Assembly (NCBI GenBank): GCA_031292355.1
Contig: JARLHI010000054.1
Coordinates: forward strand, 1-64,000
DNA length: 64,000 nucleotides
Source: Candidatus Obscuribacterales bacterium
Lineage (GTDB): Bacteria > Cyanobacteriota > Vampirovibrionia > Obscuribacterales > Obscuribacteraceae
Direction: 5' to 3'
Part shown: positions 42,669 to 51,385 of the stretch, one piece after another
How positions within the stretch are numbered: the first letter of the stretch is position 1
How the letters are laid out: every line of letters starts with the position of its first letter
Program-made: the position numbers and the translations under genes
The notes under the pieces: generated by a model
The model's database searches: none
What the model was told of the DNA's origin: nothing
Seen by the model: the letters and a program-made list of their open reading frames with translations, nothing else

Positions 42669-44045
42669 TCATGAAACGAAGCATTTGCCAAACATGAGCA
42701 GCAGTTGCGGAGACCCTTTCAGTTTGATTTTTCCGGTGATCAGGGCCCAAACCAAGTAGGTCCTATTTGATAAAAACTTCAACCATGCGGCACTATCGGC
42801 GGTGACAACAAGATCGGCTTTGTTTGTGACACCATCTGTCACATTGACGCGTTGATTCTTTATTGTGACGATGGCCTTACGCTGTTCCTGTCCTGTAAAT
42901 TTGAACTGGTACGTGACGTCGAGGCCCTTCGCCTGTCCAGGTTGGAAAATTCTGCGCATGCCCGTCAAAAAGCCATTAATGCTTTGAGGCCGTATGCCAT
43001 TATGAACTCGCTTGACTGTCTTATGCGGAAATCGTTTCCGCACATATGTTTCAGCGTCCGAGCCAGGAACAACGTAGATAGTCTCTTCCTTATCTTGAAG
43101 TGGTTTGAGAACTTCTTTGACAAAGTCTTGTCGGTGCTCCAGAAAAGGACCAATCACATCTTCTCCTGCAGGGCACGTCGCCATGCAGTAAGCTGCCTTA
43201 TAATTGGCTCCAAAGGACAAGCTTTGCCACATTGAGACATTTTCGCCCAGGGATACTTTCTGGCGGAAGTCTTCGGGATTTTTACTTTCAATTACGTTGT
43301 CGACCCAGTCTTGGAAGCCGCCCAAAAATTCTCGATAGTTGTGCGTCAGGCATGCTGAGCCGTTAAAATAACCGTCCGATCCGATTGCCCCAACAGGACA
43401 TGCTGCAACACACAATTTGCAGCTTAAGCACGGATTGTAGTCGATAGGGCTTGTATACGTTGTTAGTGGCGCGTCTAGCAAAATAGTGCCCAGCAAAATG
43501 AAGTTGCCGAATTTGGGATGTATGACATTTCGATGGATTCCCATCTTGCCCGTTCCGGCTGCTTGAGCGACTATCTTGTGCGCAACAAGCCAGATCCGAT
43601 CTGGAAATTTATGTATTTCCATAGGGAATCCCATCGTGATGTTGATGGCTCTGATGCCCTTATCCTCTAATGTTCGGACTACTCGTCTTGCAACGTCATC
43701 AACATCGTGCCCGGCGTGATGAAACTCAGTGTTAGCTACGGAACGTGCGGGATTTCTAACATCATCCCGATTCATCCTGCACACAATGCTGACGACTGAC
43801 TTTGTGAGCGGCCAACATTCCAGAATTTTGCTTTTTTCGTCACCCAGGTCTTGACTTTCAATCGGAACAAATCCTACGTCGTCGGCACCAAGTTCGAGGC
43901 ATAATTTACGAAGCCACGCCGCGTCCAAGGGTTCTGACTTGTCGTTATTTGCGGATCCATCAGACAAATAGCGCTTTACCGTCGGGTGCTCGGCAAATTG
44001 CTTGACCGCCTGATTGAATTGTTTCGCTTCTTCACTTCGACTCAT
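42669..44045 (-). CDS. 4Fe-4S oxidoreductase (QueG/reductive-dehalogenase-like) fused to SCP2 domain
   Basis: 458 residues. Residues about 40-200 resemble the N-terminal domain of QueG/reductive-dehalogenase-like proteins (LCLELGADDVGFVPIESQDL). A dicluster ferredoxin part follows: C206-x2-C209-x2-C212-x3-C216-P and C287-x3-C291-P. From about 372 a sterol-carrier-protein-2 domain appears (GLDVTYQFKFTGQEQRKAIV, then VNVTDGVTNKADLVVTADSA). No signal peptide or Tat motif. It may reduce a hydrophobic substrate held by the SCP2 part, possibly with a corrinoid; both are inference. AGAGG precedes ATG; a MarR gene lies 49 bp upstream in the same direction. Confidence 0.78.
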   Translation of the reverse strand: MSRSEEAKQFNQAVKQFAEHPTVKRYLSDGSANNDKSEPLDAAWLRKLCLELGADDVGFVPIESQDLGDEKSKILECWPLTKSVVSIVCRMNRDDVRNPARSVANTEFHHAGHDVDDVARRVVRTLEDKGIRAINITMGFPMEIHKFPDRIWLVAHKIVAQAAGTGKMGIHRNVIHPKFGNFILLGTILLDAPLTTYTSPIDYNPCLSCKLCVAACPVGAIGSDGYFNGSACLTHNYREFLGGFQDWVDNVIESKNPEDFRQKVSLGENVSMWQSLSFGANYKAAYCMATCPAGEDVIGPFLEHRQDFVKEVLKPLQDKEETIYVVPGSDAETYVRKRFPHKTVKRVHNGIRPQSINGFLTGMRRIFQPGQAKGLDVTYQFKFTGQEQRKAIVTIKNQRVNVTDGVTNKADLVVTADSAAWLKFLSNRTYLVWALITGKIKLKGSPQLLLMFGKCFVS

Positions 44046-44062
44046 AGAATAGCCTCTGAAAC

Positions 44063-44074
44063 GTGCATATGCAC
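44063..44074. promoter_or_regulatory. 12-bp palindrome before the Fe-S/SCP2 gene
   Basis: GTGCATATGCAC is a perfect palindrome 18 bp upstream of the ATG at 44045. A close relative (GAGTATATGCAC) overlaps the 5' end of the marR gene at 44565-44576, which supports a MarR operator. Confidence 0.6.
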
Positions 44075-44094
44075 CTATTTTTCAAAAAAAATAT

Positions 44095-44559
44095 TTACTG
44101 GATTGATGCTAAAGTCGTGACCACCGCGAGTTTCTTAGATAGCTCTGACCAATTATGCTTCCCTAGCCTCGTCAGCAATGAGCTTTGAGCTTCCTCCCAC
44201 AAAGGAAACGCCTTGCGCAGGATTTCTCGACCTGCCTGAGTGATTTTCAAGAGCTTGACTCTTTTGTCTTTTCCAGGTTCGACTTCAGCTAAGCCACCCT
44301 TAACAAGAACATCAACATTGCGGGTAAGAGTTGTCCTGTCCATGACGAGCTCTTCGGCCAACAAACTTACAGAAATCGGTCCAGCAATTGATAATGACGT
44401 AAGAAGCGTTAATTGGGTGACTTTGAGCCCGCACTCCTCTAGTGCGCTGTCATAGTACTGTGTAACCGCTCGCGACGCTTTTCTCAATTTGAAGCAAGCG
44501 CAACTTAAGGCGATCTGCCGCGCCTGGATATCCAAGGTACTATCTCGCAAGTCATTCAT
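44095..44559 (-). CDS. MarR-family transcriptional regulator
   Basis: 154 residues. Winged helix-turn-helix: LKVTQLTLLTSLSIAGPISV, SLLAEELVMDRTTLTRNVDV, wing KDKRVKLLKITQAGREI. A Cys pair near the N-terminus (LSCACFKLRK) might be redox sensitive. ATG at 44559 is used; TTG 44580 is an alternative, and neither has a strong ribosome site. Upstream of and co-directional with the Fe-S/SCP2 gene, it likely controls both through the related palindromes. Confidence 0.87.
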   Translation of the reverse strand: MNDLRDSTLDIQARQIALSCACFKLRKASRAVTQYYDSALEECGLKVTQLTLLTSLSIAGPISVSLLAEELVMDRTTLTRNVDVLVKGGLAEVEPGKDKRVKLLKITQAGREILRKAFPLWEEAQSSLLTRLGKHNWSELSKKLAVVTTLASIQ

Positions 44560-44563
44560 AATA

Positions 44564-44577
44564 GGAGTATATGCACC
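44564..44577. promoter_or_regulatory. imperfect palindrome at the marR start
   Basis: GGAGTATATGCACC (14 bp) is an imperfect dyad resembling the palindrome at 44063-44074, lying 5 bp upstream of the chosen marR ATG. Likely autoregulatory site. Confidence 0.5.
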
Positions 44578-44765
44578 CAATCTTTATTTGTCAATGGCCC
44601 GGTGTTTGTGTCGGTTTGCCGATGCCATGTGAGATGGGTTCCGTGGTCACGGCTTTCCAGAGCCGGTCTTGATGGCAAGGCCAAAATCATCCATTCAGTC
44701 ACCGTCCAATGGAAACTCCCGATAGTGAGCATCGAAGTCAATTCCCAAATTGGCTATTTGCCCAG

Positions 44766-44784
44766 ATTAACCAATTAGGTTAAT
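44766..44784. promoter_or_regulatory. mqsRA operator
   Basis: ATTAACC (44766-44772) and GGTTAAT (44778-44784) form a perfect dyad with a 5-nt centre. It lies 8 bp before the truncated mqsR and matches the AACC-N-GGTT form of the MqsA operator known from E. coli. Confidence 0.8.
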
Positions 44785-44792
44785 ACTGAACA

Positions 44793-44894
44793 ATGGAAAA
44801 GAAAATTGCACATTATCCGGCAGAGAACGAGGACATTTACCTCAAGATACAAATCACTGATGGTGCCGTCATTGTGTCGTTCAAGGAGCTGTGA
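44793..44894 (+). pseudogene. mqsR: MqsR toxin with internal deletion
   Basis: 33 codons. The first residues MEKKIAHYP match the N-terminus of MqsR (MEKRTPH in E. coli), and the last 20, starting IYLKIQITDGAVIVSFKE, match its C-terminus (VYLKITVIHDVLIVSFKEK). The intact toxin is 98 residues, so about 65 core residues, including most of the RNase fold, are missing without a frameshift. The product cannot be an active RNase. The antitoxin gene follows 2 bp later. Confidence 0.88.
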
Positions 44895-44896
44895 CA

Positions 44897-45364
44897 ATGA
44901 AGTGTGTAGCCTGCGGCAAAGCCGAACTAGTTCGCGACAATCAAGATATTTCATACACATACAAAGGGCAGACCATTGTTATTCCAAACGTGGGTGGTGA
45001 GTATTGCCCCGCCTGCAATGAATCTCTTCACACTGTTGAAGAATCCGAATATCTAAATTCTGAGATGTTGGCGTTTGCAAAAGAAGTGAACAGAGAGAGT
45101 GTCAAACCTGAGTTCATAAGCCAGACGCGCAAACTATTGAAATTAGATCAACGTCAGGCGGCAGAATTATTTGGTGGTGGCACGAATGCCTTTTCGCGCT
45201 ATGAAAGCGGCAAAACGCGACCGCCACTAGCCTTGGTGCAACTTTTTAAATTACTGACAAAACATCCTGAACTTCTCAAAGAATTGAAAATTGCAGATGA
45301 AGAGCACGGCGATGGCTTACCCAATAAAAAAAGGCTGCTCAGACGAAAGAAAGTTTTGGTCTGA
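44897..45364 (+). CDS. mqsA: MqsA-family antitoxin
   Basis: 155 residues. An N-terminal zinc domain with two CxxC pairs (KCVACG and YCPAC) is followed by the C-terminal XRE domain, with the hallmark AAELFGGGTNAFSRYESGKT. MqsA binds MqsR and represses its own operon and other stress genes. ATG at 44897 has AAGGAG 8 nt upstream. It is intact although its toxin partner is gutted, so it may survive as a repressor. Confidence 0.92.
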   Translation: MKCVACGKAELVRDNQDISYTYKGQTIVIPNVGGEYCPACNESLHTVEESEYLNSEMLAFAKEVNRESVKPEFISQTRKLLKLDQRQAAELFGGGTNAFSRYESGKTRPPLALVQLFKLLTKHPELLKELKIADEEHGDGLPNKKRLLRRKKVLV

Positions 45365-45635
45365 AACCGTCAAGCCCTGCCTTTAGTTGCTTGAGTGAAG
45401 CAAAACGTGCTTTATCGGACTGTACTTTCAGACGTCCTCGATGAGACATGAGGCACCGCTTACACATACTCACGAAGCTGCCAACAATCCGCCAAGCAAT
45501 TCATCACAGCACAGACTATCTTATGATAGTTTTTTAGTGTCAATCCAGCGTCACAAAAAAGTTCAGAAACCCAAACAAATACACCGAGTAGAGAATACAA
45601 TTCAGAGGTTCCCCCGCCTTGATAGGTGATTAAAT

Positions 45636-46610
45636 ATGACCGGACCTTACGCTGTTATGTATGCCGGAGACCCGCTCAATCCCGCTTCCTTTGAAAGTAA
45701 TTTCCAAGCAGTCGCGGATGCTAATTGGCACACAATCTACCTTAAGTTTGTGCACGTAGCTAATGCTGACTCGAAACCACGTTTACCCATTGGTGGTTTG
45801 ACCTTCAACGGAGACGCGTTCTTTTCGGGCGGGAAAATTCATGACTACAACGGGCAGCCCAATTTCGCAGATTGGAGCAACACGCTTCTGAAGCTAAAGA
45901 AGGATGGTTCCGTCAAAGAAATCTACCTGAGTGTCGGCGGTGGCAGTGGTACTAAGCCTAATGAACAAGTCATAGACTTTACAACCATACACGGCATTTA
46001 CACAGCTCACGGCAACTCTTTCAAGAATACTGAGCTGGAAACAAATTTCAAGGCTCTTCGAGACTCATTTCAATCGATCGGAGGCACGCCACTTATCGAC
46101 GGAATCGACATGGACTGCGAAGATGGCTATACGTACAAGGACTCGTTCATAGCCTTTTGTGAACTGATATCAGAACTGAACTGGAAAATCAGCGTTGCTC
46201 CTTATATGGAAATGGAAGATTTTTGGATACCTGTGTTACAGGCATTGAAGGGTAAGGTTCAAAGAATCAATCTACAATCTGGTGCTTTGGATGCAGCGAA
46301 CTGGGTGGCGCAATTCCAAAAAGCGGGTATTAATATCGACGACTATGTTCTGGGCGACTTGGCCAGATTTTGGGGAAACAACAGTTGGTTCGGTGAGTGT
46401 CCAGACGACGTTAAAGCCTATTTGCAGGGCCGAAGCAAAGGCATTACGAGCGTTGTAACTGGCGGATTTATCTACGACATGGATTGGATCGTGAGCCCTG
46501 ATCGCAATCACCAACCTCCCTGTTCTGTCGGTGACGGTTATCCGACAATGAAACAGTATGCTGATGCCATACGTGCTGGATTGGCTCAAGAGGTGCTCAC
46601 AAGTAGATAG
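45636..46610 (+). CDS. GH18-fold (chitinase-like) protein without signal peptide
   Basis: 324 residues in a TIM-barrel pattern. The glycoside hydrolase 18 catalytic signature D-x-x-D-x-D-x-E is present as D155-G-I-D-M-D-C-E162, with SVGGGSG at the preceding SxGG motif. The proton donor E162 is conserved, so hydrolysis of a chitin- or peptidoglycan-like polymer is plausible. There is no signal peptide, unusual for a secreted chitinase. AGGTG precedes the ATG. A strong terminator follows at 46663. Confidence 0.78.
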   Translation: MTGPYAVMYAGDPLNPASFESNFQAVADANWHTIYLKFVHVANADSKPRLPIGGLTFNGDAFFSGGKIHDYNGQPNFADWSNTLLKLKKDGSVKEIYLSVGGGSGTKPNEQVIDFTTIHGIYTAHGNSFKNTELETNFKALRDSFQSIGGTPLIDGIDMDCEDGYTYKDSFIAFCELISELNWKISVAPYMEMEDFWIPVLQALKGKVQRINLQSGALDAANWVAQFQKAGINIDDYVLGDLARFWGNNSWFGECPDDVKAYLQGRSKGITSVVTGGFIYDMDWIVSPDRNHQPPCSVGDGYPTMKQYADAIRAGLAQEVLTSR

Positions 46611-46662
46611 CTCTCTACTAAATGCGCTGACTGGTTGCGAGACAGACGTCGTAAACCTTCGA

Positions 46663-46693
46663 GAAGGACGCCCAGTCTGGGCGTCCTTCTTTT
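46663..46693 (+). terminator. Rho-independent terminator
   Basis: A 12-bp perfect GC-rich stem (46663-46674 with 46678-46689), a 3-nt loop and TTTT directly after. It ends transcription of the GH18-fold gene. Confidence 0.92.
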
Positions 46694-47179
46694 GCACATA
46701 ATTCGGCTCTGCTTTTGTCACTCACTTTGCGGGACAAACGGGTCGTGGTGGCCACTGCTGACACCACTTCTGACCAGTGGCTCAAAACAAACAACCAGAC
46801 TTTTCCAATAACCAGGCCGTCTTTTTTGACACCCTCTCATTCATACACTCTTATGCGGTACACTGAAGCGCATGACTATAAGCCCGCCGAGGTGGTTTTG
46901 CGTAATCCCTACGGACTTATCTGCTTATACGACGACAAAATCAGGTGCGCATTTTGGTGACTGCAAGACAATCTGCAATTTCGAGGTTACGCTCGATGAT
47001 TTTTCTAGGCAATTCGACAGCGTGTCTGTAGGTGGTAAGCAGGAATTCCATGCGTCCTCAGCGAGACGAGCCTTCTGAATTGCGAAATTTCTTGTAAATG
47101 GAGGCACGATAAAATTTGCGAACATGGCGTTCCTACTTCAAGTGGCAGTGACAACAACGTTTGAGAAGCAATAATCTTC
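46694..47179. other. intergenic region
   Basis: No gene is supported. Two overlapping plus-strand frames (46715-46960 and 46872-47078) lack ribosome sites and protein-like patterns. Confidence 0.55.
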
Positions 47180-48604
47180 TCATTTCACATGCGCCGGAAT
47201 CTTTTGGTTTGCAACGATTGGCGGTTTCGAAAATAACACAGTCAATCCTTCGGTCATAGTCGGATGAGTAAAAATGGCATCACTCAAAACCGTGTAAGGC
47301 AAACCTGCCAGCATCGCAATCTGAACGGTGGCCATCACCTCCCCAGCGTTCATGCCTAATGCTGTAAAACCGAGAATGTGATCGCTATCAGTTGCAATTA
47401 GTGCCTTCATGAATCCTTGCGTCTCAGACACCGTGCGCGTGCGCAACACGGAGACAATGGGAATTTTCAGTAAGCGATACGCGGTTCCCTGCCTTTTGGC
47501 TTCTGTTTCGCTCAAACCGACACGAGCCAACTCAGGGTCGGTGAACATACAAAAAGGTACTTGTCGTGAAGTTGTGACTCGATTGCCACCACTAATGTTG
47601 TCACGAACAATTCTGTAATCGTCATATGCAATATGGGTAAAATGCGGACTGCCGGCGCAATCACCAACAGCCCAAACATCTGCTGCTGTCGTTTCCAACC
47701 GCTCATTGACCTTCACATGTCCTCGATCGGTTACTTCGACGCCCGTCAACTCTAGACCGATATCGTTTGTGTTAGGTGTTCGACCCGTTGCAGCTAATAT
47801 ATGCGATGCCTCAAACATCATCTCAGCACCACAATGCAATAAGTGCAACTTGACCGATTTACCAGAAGTTCCTTCAACTGAAACAAGGCGCGCGTCCGTC
47901 AAGATATCGATGCCTTCTTGCCTGCACCTATCGTGCAATAGTTCAGAAACATCTTCATCTTCGTTGTGAGCAAGACGCGCATTACGTTCTACGATCGTTA
48001 CACGGCTGCCAAACCGACGGATCGCTTGCGCCAGTTCTAGCCCAACATAACCACCGCCAATTACAACAAGATGTTCTGGCACATGATCCAATTCTAGCGC
48101 TTCTATGTGCGTGAGTGGTTTAGCCTCACAAAGTCCAGGGGTTGAATCAATAGTTGCGCGGCTGCCTGTCGAAATTACAACTTTCTTCCCACAAACAACG
48201 CGCTTACCTCCGTCGGCCAGTTCGACTTCAATTGTTCGCGGCGCAATGAAGCGGCCGTCGCCCACCAATAATTCGGCACCACTGTCGTTAAACTGTGCAA
48301 GATGCATGTCGATCAGTTCATCGACCATTCTCCGTTTGCGCAAGCGAACTTTTGACATATCGATCCTGTGGTCGTGGTTTTCCTGCTGCATTCCAAATTC
48401 TTCGCTTCTACCAAAATAAGAAGCAACTTTTGCGCTGTGAATAATGTTCTTACTAGGCAGACAAGCAATGTTAGGACAAGAGCCGCCGATGTAAAGGCGT
48501 TCGATGACAATAACGCGCATCCCTTTTCGCGCCATCGCCCAAGCGAGATACTTGCCCGCTTCGCCGCTACCAAGAACCAGGAAATCGACTTCTTCAATTT
48601 GCAT
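47180..48604 (-). CDS. class I pyridine nucleotide-disulfide oxidoreductase (MerA/lipoamide-dehydrogenase-like)
   Basis: 474 residues from ATG 48604, GGAG 5 nt upstream. FAD site VDFLVLGSGEAGKYLAW; redox-active C43-x4-C48 in GGSCPNIACLPSK; NAD(P) site VVIGGGYVGLELAQ; second FAD motif DVWAVGDCAGSP; dimer-interface TITHP-like IFTHPTMTEGL near the C-terminus. It transfers electrons from NAD(P)H through FAD to a disulfide or metal. It lacks the C-terminal Cys pair of mercuric reductase. It lies 81 bp behind an alpha/beta hydrolase in the same direction. Confidence 0.87.
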   Translation of the reverse strand: MQIEEVDFLVLGSGEAGKYLAWAMARKGMRVIVIERLYIGGSCPNIACLPSKNIIHSAKVASYFGRSEEFGMQQENHDHRIDMSKVRLRKRRMVDELIDMHLAQFNDSGAELLVGDGRFIAPRTIEVELADGGKRVVCGKKVVISTGSRATIDSTPGLCEAKPLTHIEALELDHVPEHLVVIGGGYVGLELAQAIRRFGSRVTIVERNARLAHNEDEDVSELLHDRCRQEGIDILTDARLVSVEGTSGKSVKLHLLHCGAEMMFEASHILAATGRTPNTNDIGLELTGVEVTDRGHVKVNERLETTAADVWAVGDCAGSPHFTHIAYDDYRIVRDNISGGNRVTTSRQVPFCMFTDPELARVGLSETEAKRQGTAYRLLKIPIVSVLRTRTVSETQGFMKALIATDSDHILGFTALGMNAGEVMATVQIAMLAGLPYTVLSDAIFTHPTMTEGLTVLFSKPPIVANQKIPAHVK

Positions 48605-48685
48605 ATTCACTCCGTGAATTTGTCTCTGTCATTCTCAGATATCGCAGACAACACCTGTCCACTCGCTCACTATCACTTTCAATAT

Positions 48686-49597
48686 TTATCTTGCAGCGAC
48701 CGGTGTGGGCACCACTTTGCTGAGGAATAAACTGATTAGATGACCTATCTCTGCGCCGTCCTCTTCTAAAGCGAAGTGTCCGGTATCAAACAAGTGAAAC
48801 TCTAAATTTTTTAGATCGCGCTTATAAGGCTCAGCTCCTGCAGCTGGGAAAATCTGGTCATCTTTACCCCAGACAATGAGCATGGGAGGCTGGTGTGTGC
48901 GGAAATATTCTTGCCACTCGGGATAGAGAGGTGGGTTTGAACCATAACTGTAAAAGAGCTCCAATTGGATTTCTTTATTGCCGGGTCGATCCATACCGGC
49001 TTGATCGTGCACCCAGCCATCTGGACTAATTGCTTCTACGTTGCGTACACCTGTATGGTATTGCCATTTGGTGGCGTCCAATTCAAACAAAGGCTTTAAT
49101 GGAGCAGCATTGCTCTCTGATTTATCCTTCCAGAAGGGTCTGAAAGGCTTCCAGAAGTCATTGTCCAGACCTTCTTCGTATGCGTTACCATTTTGCACAA
49201 CCAGAGCTTGAATACGCTCAGGGTGTTTGGTTGCGATCCGGAAACCGATCGGTGCGCCATAGTCCATCACATAAAGGGAGAACTGATTCAGTTTCAAGCC
49301 TTCAGTGAATTTGTCCATAATCCGAGCTAGATTATCGAAACTATATTCAAAGTCTTTGACGCCTGGAGTCGAGCTACGACCGTAGCCAGGATAATCTGGA
49401 GCAATTACATGAAAATTCTGCGCAAGCGTCGGAATGAGATTGCGGAACATATGAGAATCGGTTGGAAAACCATGCATGAGGATGATGGTTGGAGAACTTT
49501 TATCACCGGCTTCCCGATAGAAAATCTCGACATTTTCGATTTTGACTGTGCGATAGAAGACTTGACTAGAAGAGACACCTGGTTGGTTATAAGACAT
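48686..49597 (-). CDS. alpha/beta hydrolase (epoxide-hydrolase/dehalogenase-like)
   Basis: 303 residues. Oxyanion motif [15 protein letters not shown], Asp nucleophile D112 in [12 protein letters not shown] (the Asp-type elbow of epoxide hydrolases and dehalogenases), acid near D246/D247 ([10 protein letters not shown]) and base H274 ([11 protein letters not shown]). Substrate unknown. Cytoplasmic. Probably co-transcribed with the downstream disulfide oxidoreductase. Confidence 0.85.
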   Translation of the reverse strand: MSYNQPGVSSSQVFYRTVKIENVEIFYREAGDKSSPTIILMHGFPTDSHMFRNLIPTLAQNFHVIAPDYPGYGRSSTPGVKDFEYSFDNLARIMDKFTEGLKLNQFSLYVMDYGAPIGFRIATKHPERIQALVVQNGNAYEEGLDNDFWKPFRPFWKDKSESNAAPLKPLFELDATKWQYHTGVRNVEAISPDGWVHDQAGMDRPGNKEIQLELFYSYGSNPPLYPEWQEYFRTHQPPMLIVWGKDDQIFPAAGAEPYKRDLKNLEFHLFDTGHFALEEDGAEIGHLISLFLSKVVPTPVAAR

Positions 49598-49840
49598 TTG
49601 AATTCACCTGAATCGTAGGTAATAAGGATTCCATTAGAAGCCAAACATTCCTTGATCTAATTTTTCTATGTTATTCGTTATTATAAATGAGGGTCCTGTT
49701 CAGCTTGTCGCTTTTCAACTACAAATTGCTCACAATCCTTCGAATTAAATTTGCAGCATCCCAGTCTCTAAGACTAGTTTTCCCAAGGTAATCGTTGTCG
49801 ACTCTTTTATTACTCATATTAATTTATTAGGTAAATAACC

Positions 49841-50496
49841 TTGGTCCGACTTCCAACCCTTCTCCAAATTTCTGTAAGCAAATCTAAAATTATTAATTGG
49901 AATGGAAACAAGCTTGCGACCGGCATTTTTAAATTGCCCGTTGCTGGAAAGGTTAAAGCCCGCACGCTGAATTTGGATGGCGATGAACAAGCGGATTTGA
50001 CAGTACATGGTGGAGAAGATAAAGCTGTCTATGCCTATCCTGATGAACAGTATGATTATTGGAAGAAAGAGTTACCACAGCGCAATTTCGAGTGGGGCAG
50101 CTTTGGTGAGAATTTAACGACGTCGGGTTTTGAAGAGACGTCCTTATGCATTGGTGACAGGCTAAAAATAGGTACAGCTCGTTTTATCGTCACACAGCCA
50201 CGTATGCCCTGTTTTAACTCGGAATTCGACTGGAAGATCCTGCTATGGTAAAGCGCTTTTATAGCAGCGGTAAATGGGGATTTTACCTGCGTGTTATTGA
50301 AGAAGGCGAAATCGAAACAGGTGAACAAATAGTGCTCGAGGCTCACGACGGCAACGCTGTCACATTAGCCGATGTCTTTCAATGCATGACTAATCCAGGG
50401 CTCGATCCTGAGTTGGTTTCCAAAGTATTGCAGTCTAATTTGGCCAGCCAGATGAAGCAACAACTGGCCTACAAAATAGCTAAGAATAAAAAGTGA
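49841..50496 (+). pseudogene. MOSC-domain protein (YiiM-like), frameshifted
   Basis: Two overlapping frames together make one MOSC protein. Frame 1 (TTG 49841 to 50251) holds GIFKLPVAGKVKARTLNLDG, QADLTVHGGEDKAVYAYPDE and ends the MOSC core with QPRMPCF. After TTTTAA at 50212-50217 the sequence continues correctly only in the next frame (LGIRLEDPAMVKRFYSSGKW), ending at 50496 with the C-terminal YiiM helices (LADVFQCMTNPGLDPELVSK). One missing base, probably in the A run, explains it. MOSC proteins transfer sulfur or detoxify N-hydroxylated bases with molybdenum cofactor. Confidence 0.85.
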
Positions 50497-50565
50497 TGTG
50501 CGCTTGCTCGAAGCTATTTCTCTTGCAACGTCATACTCTGTCCTAGACCTAGCGAGTCGCAGGTG

Positions 50566-50958
50566 ATGAATCAAATCCAACAAGCAGCAATGGCTCTGTG
50601 TACACAAAAGTCAGTTGTCACTGCCTTGGGCATCATCTTTCTGTCGATGCCTGAAGAGCAACTGCCAGCCTTTGCGAACAAATCAGCAGAATTAATATCG
50701 CCGTGATCGAAAACACTTCTTGCCTCATCAGCAAATCCGAAGGGAACTTTATCAAAAGATTTCCTACTGGACGAATCCGTTATTGCCAATGAAAAAAACG
50801 TCGGAGCACTTTCGGATGGCGCTTTAAGTCTGGCAAAAGATCTGCAAATATCGGATGCTCTGACAGAGCTGGAAACTCTGCGGCACGATCCCGAAAAATT
50901 CGATACTTTTCACGGACTGCATGTAAATAACGAAATTATTTGTCGCACTTTTAGCTGA
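50566..50958 (+). pseudogene. unknown gene interrupted by one in-frame TGA, 3' end at a group II intron
   Basis: ATG 50566 starts 46 codons with a hydrophobic segment (SVVTALGIIFLSM) and meets TGA at 50704-50706. The same frame is then open for 83 more codons (SKTLLASSANPKGTL, then ALSDGALSLAKDLQISDALT) to TGA 50956-50958. The final stop touches the 3' end of a group II intron remnant inserted in the opposite orientation, so the natural C-terminus may be lost. Family not recognised; the layout suggests an exported or anchored protein. Confidence 0.55.
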
Positions 50959-51301
50959 GTAGGCAAGGGCGTGTCGCCACACCCAAGCCCCTCCAAGAAC
51001 CGTACGTGACAGTTTCCCATCATACGGCTCGTGCCTCCGACCCTGTTGATTGCAGGGCTTTTGTTACCTCCGGTCGCCGCCTGAATGTATTGCGTTTCTG
51101 TCGACGTTTATCCCAGTAATCCAGAAGAGTCGGGTCGTCTGGGCTGGCGGTGCCCTTTACTTTAATGTGGCGTTCGATGCTCAGCGAACATGAAGCGGGA
51201 GCAAAATTCTCATCGATACCTGAGCATAAGGTAAATTCATCAGCCAAGTAGCTGATCCGTTGCACTAGAAAATGGATCTTACCAGCTACTCGCTCTGACA
51301 C
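50959..51301 (-). mobile_element. 5'-truncated group II intron (3' end with maturase C-terminus)
   Basis: On the minus strand, 51301 to 51020 encodes the end of an intron-encoded reverse transcriptase/maturase (SLSIERHIKVKGTASPDDPT and then LDYWDKRR). This leads into domain V (50997-51030), a domain-VI-like hairpin (stem around GGGTGTG / CACGCCC) and a 3' end CTAC at 50959-50962. No 5' intron sequence or the rest of the reverse transcriptase is present. It is therefore a dead remnant. Confidence 0.8.
50997..51030 (-). ncRNA. group II intron domain V
   Basis: Exactly 34 nt. It begins GAGCCGTA with the AGC catalytic triad, has a GAAA tetraloop in its middle and closes with TACGGTTC. This is the diagnostic secondary structure of domain V. 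It overlaps the last codons of the maturase frame. Confidence 0.88.
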
Positions 51302-51361
51302 GACGAACTAATACGGTCAAGAGCTGCACATATAATGCAGCAAGAGCGGTAAGCTAGTGAT
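51297..51361. repeat. ~65-bp repeat, copy 1
   Basis: It aligns with 53663-53726 at about 55 of 64 positions, including an exact AAGAGCGGTAAGCTAGTGAT. It lies just upstream of the ankyrin gene and touches the maturase fragment. Confidence 0.8.
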
Positions 51362-51385
51362 CTCAGCTTTCCTGGTGTACCAAAG

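Noticed and set aside
45441..45629. 62-codon plus-strand frame before the GH18-fold gene
   Set aside because: No ribosome site; composition is His/Gln/Arg-rich without hydrophobic core.
46715..47078. Frames in the gap after the terminator
   Set aside because: No starts with ribosome sites, overlapping each other, and no protein-like features.
51297..51361. Group II intron 5' end or a riboswitch in the ~65-bp repeat
   Set aside because: No GTGYG start and no known riboswitch core could be matched.
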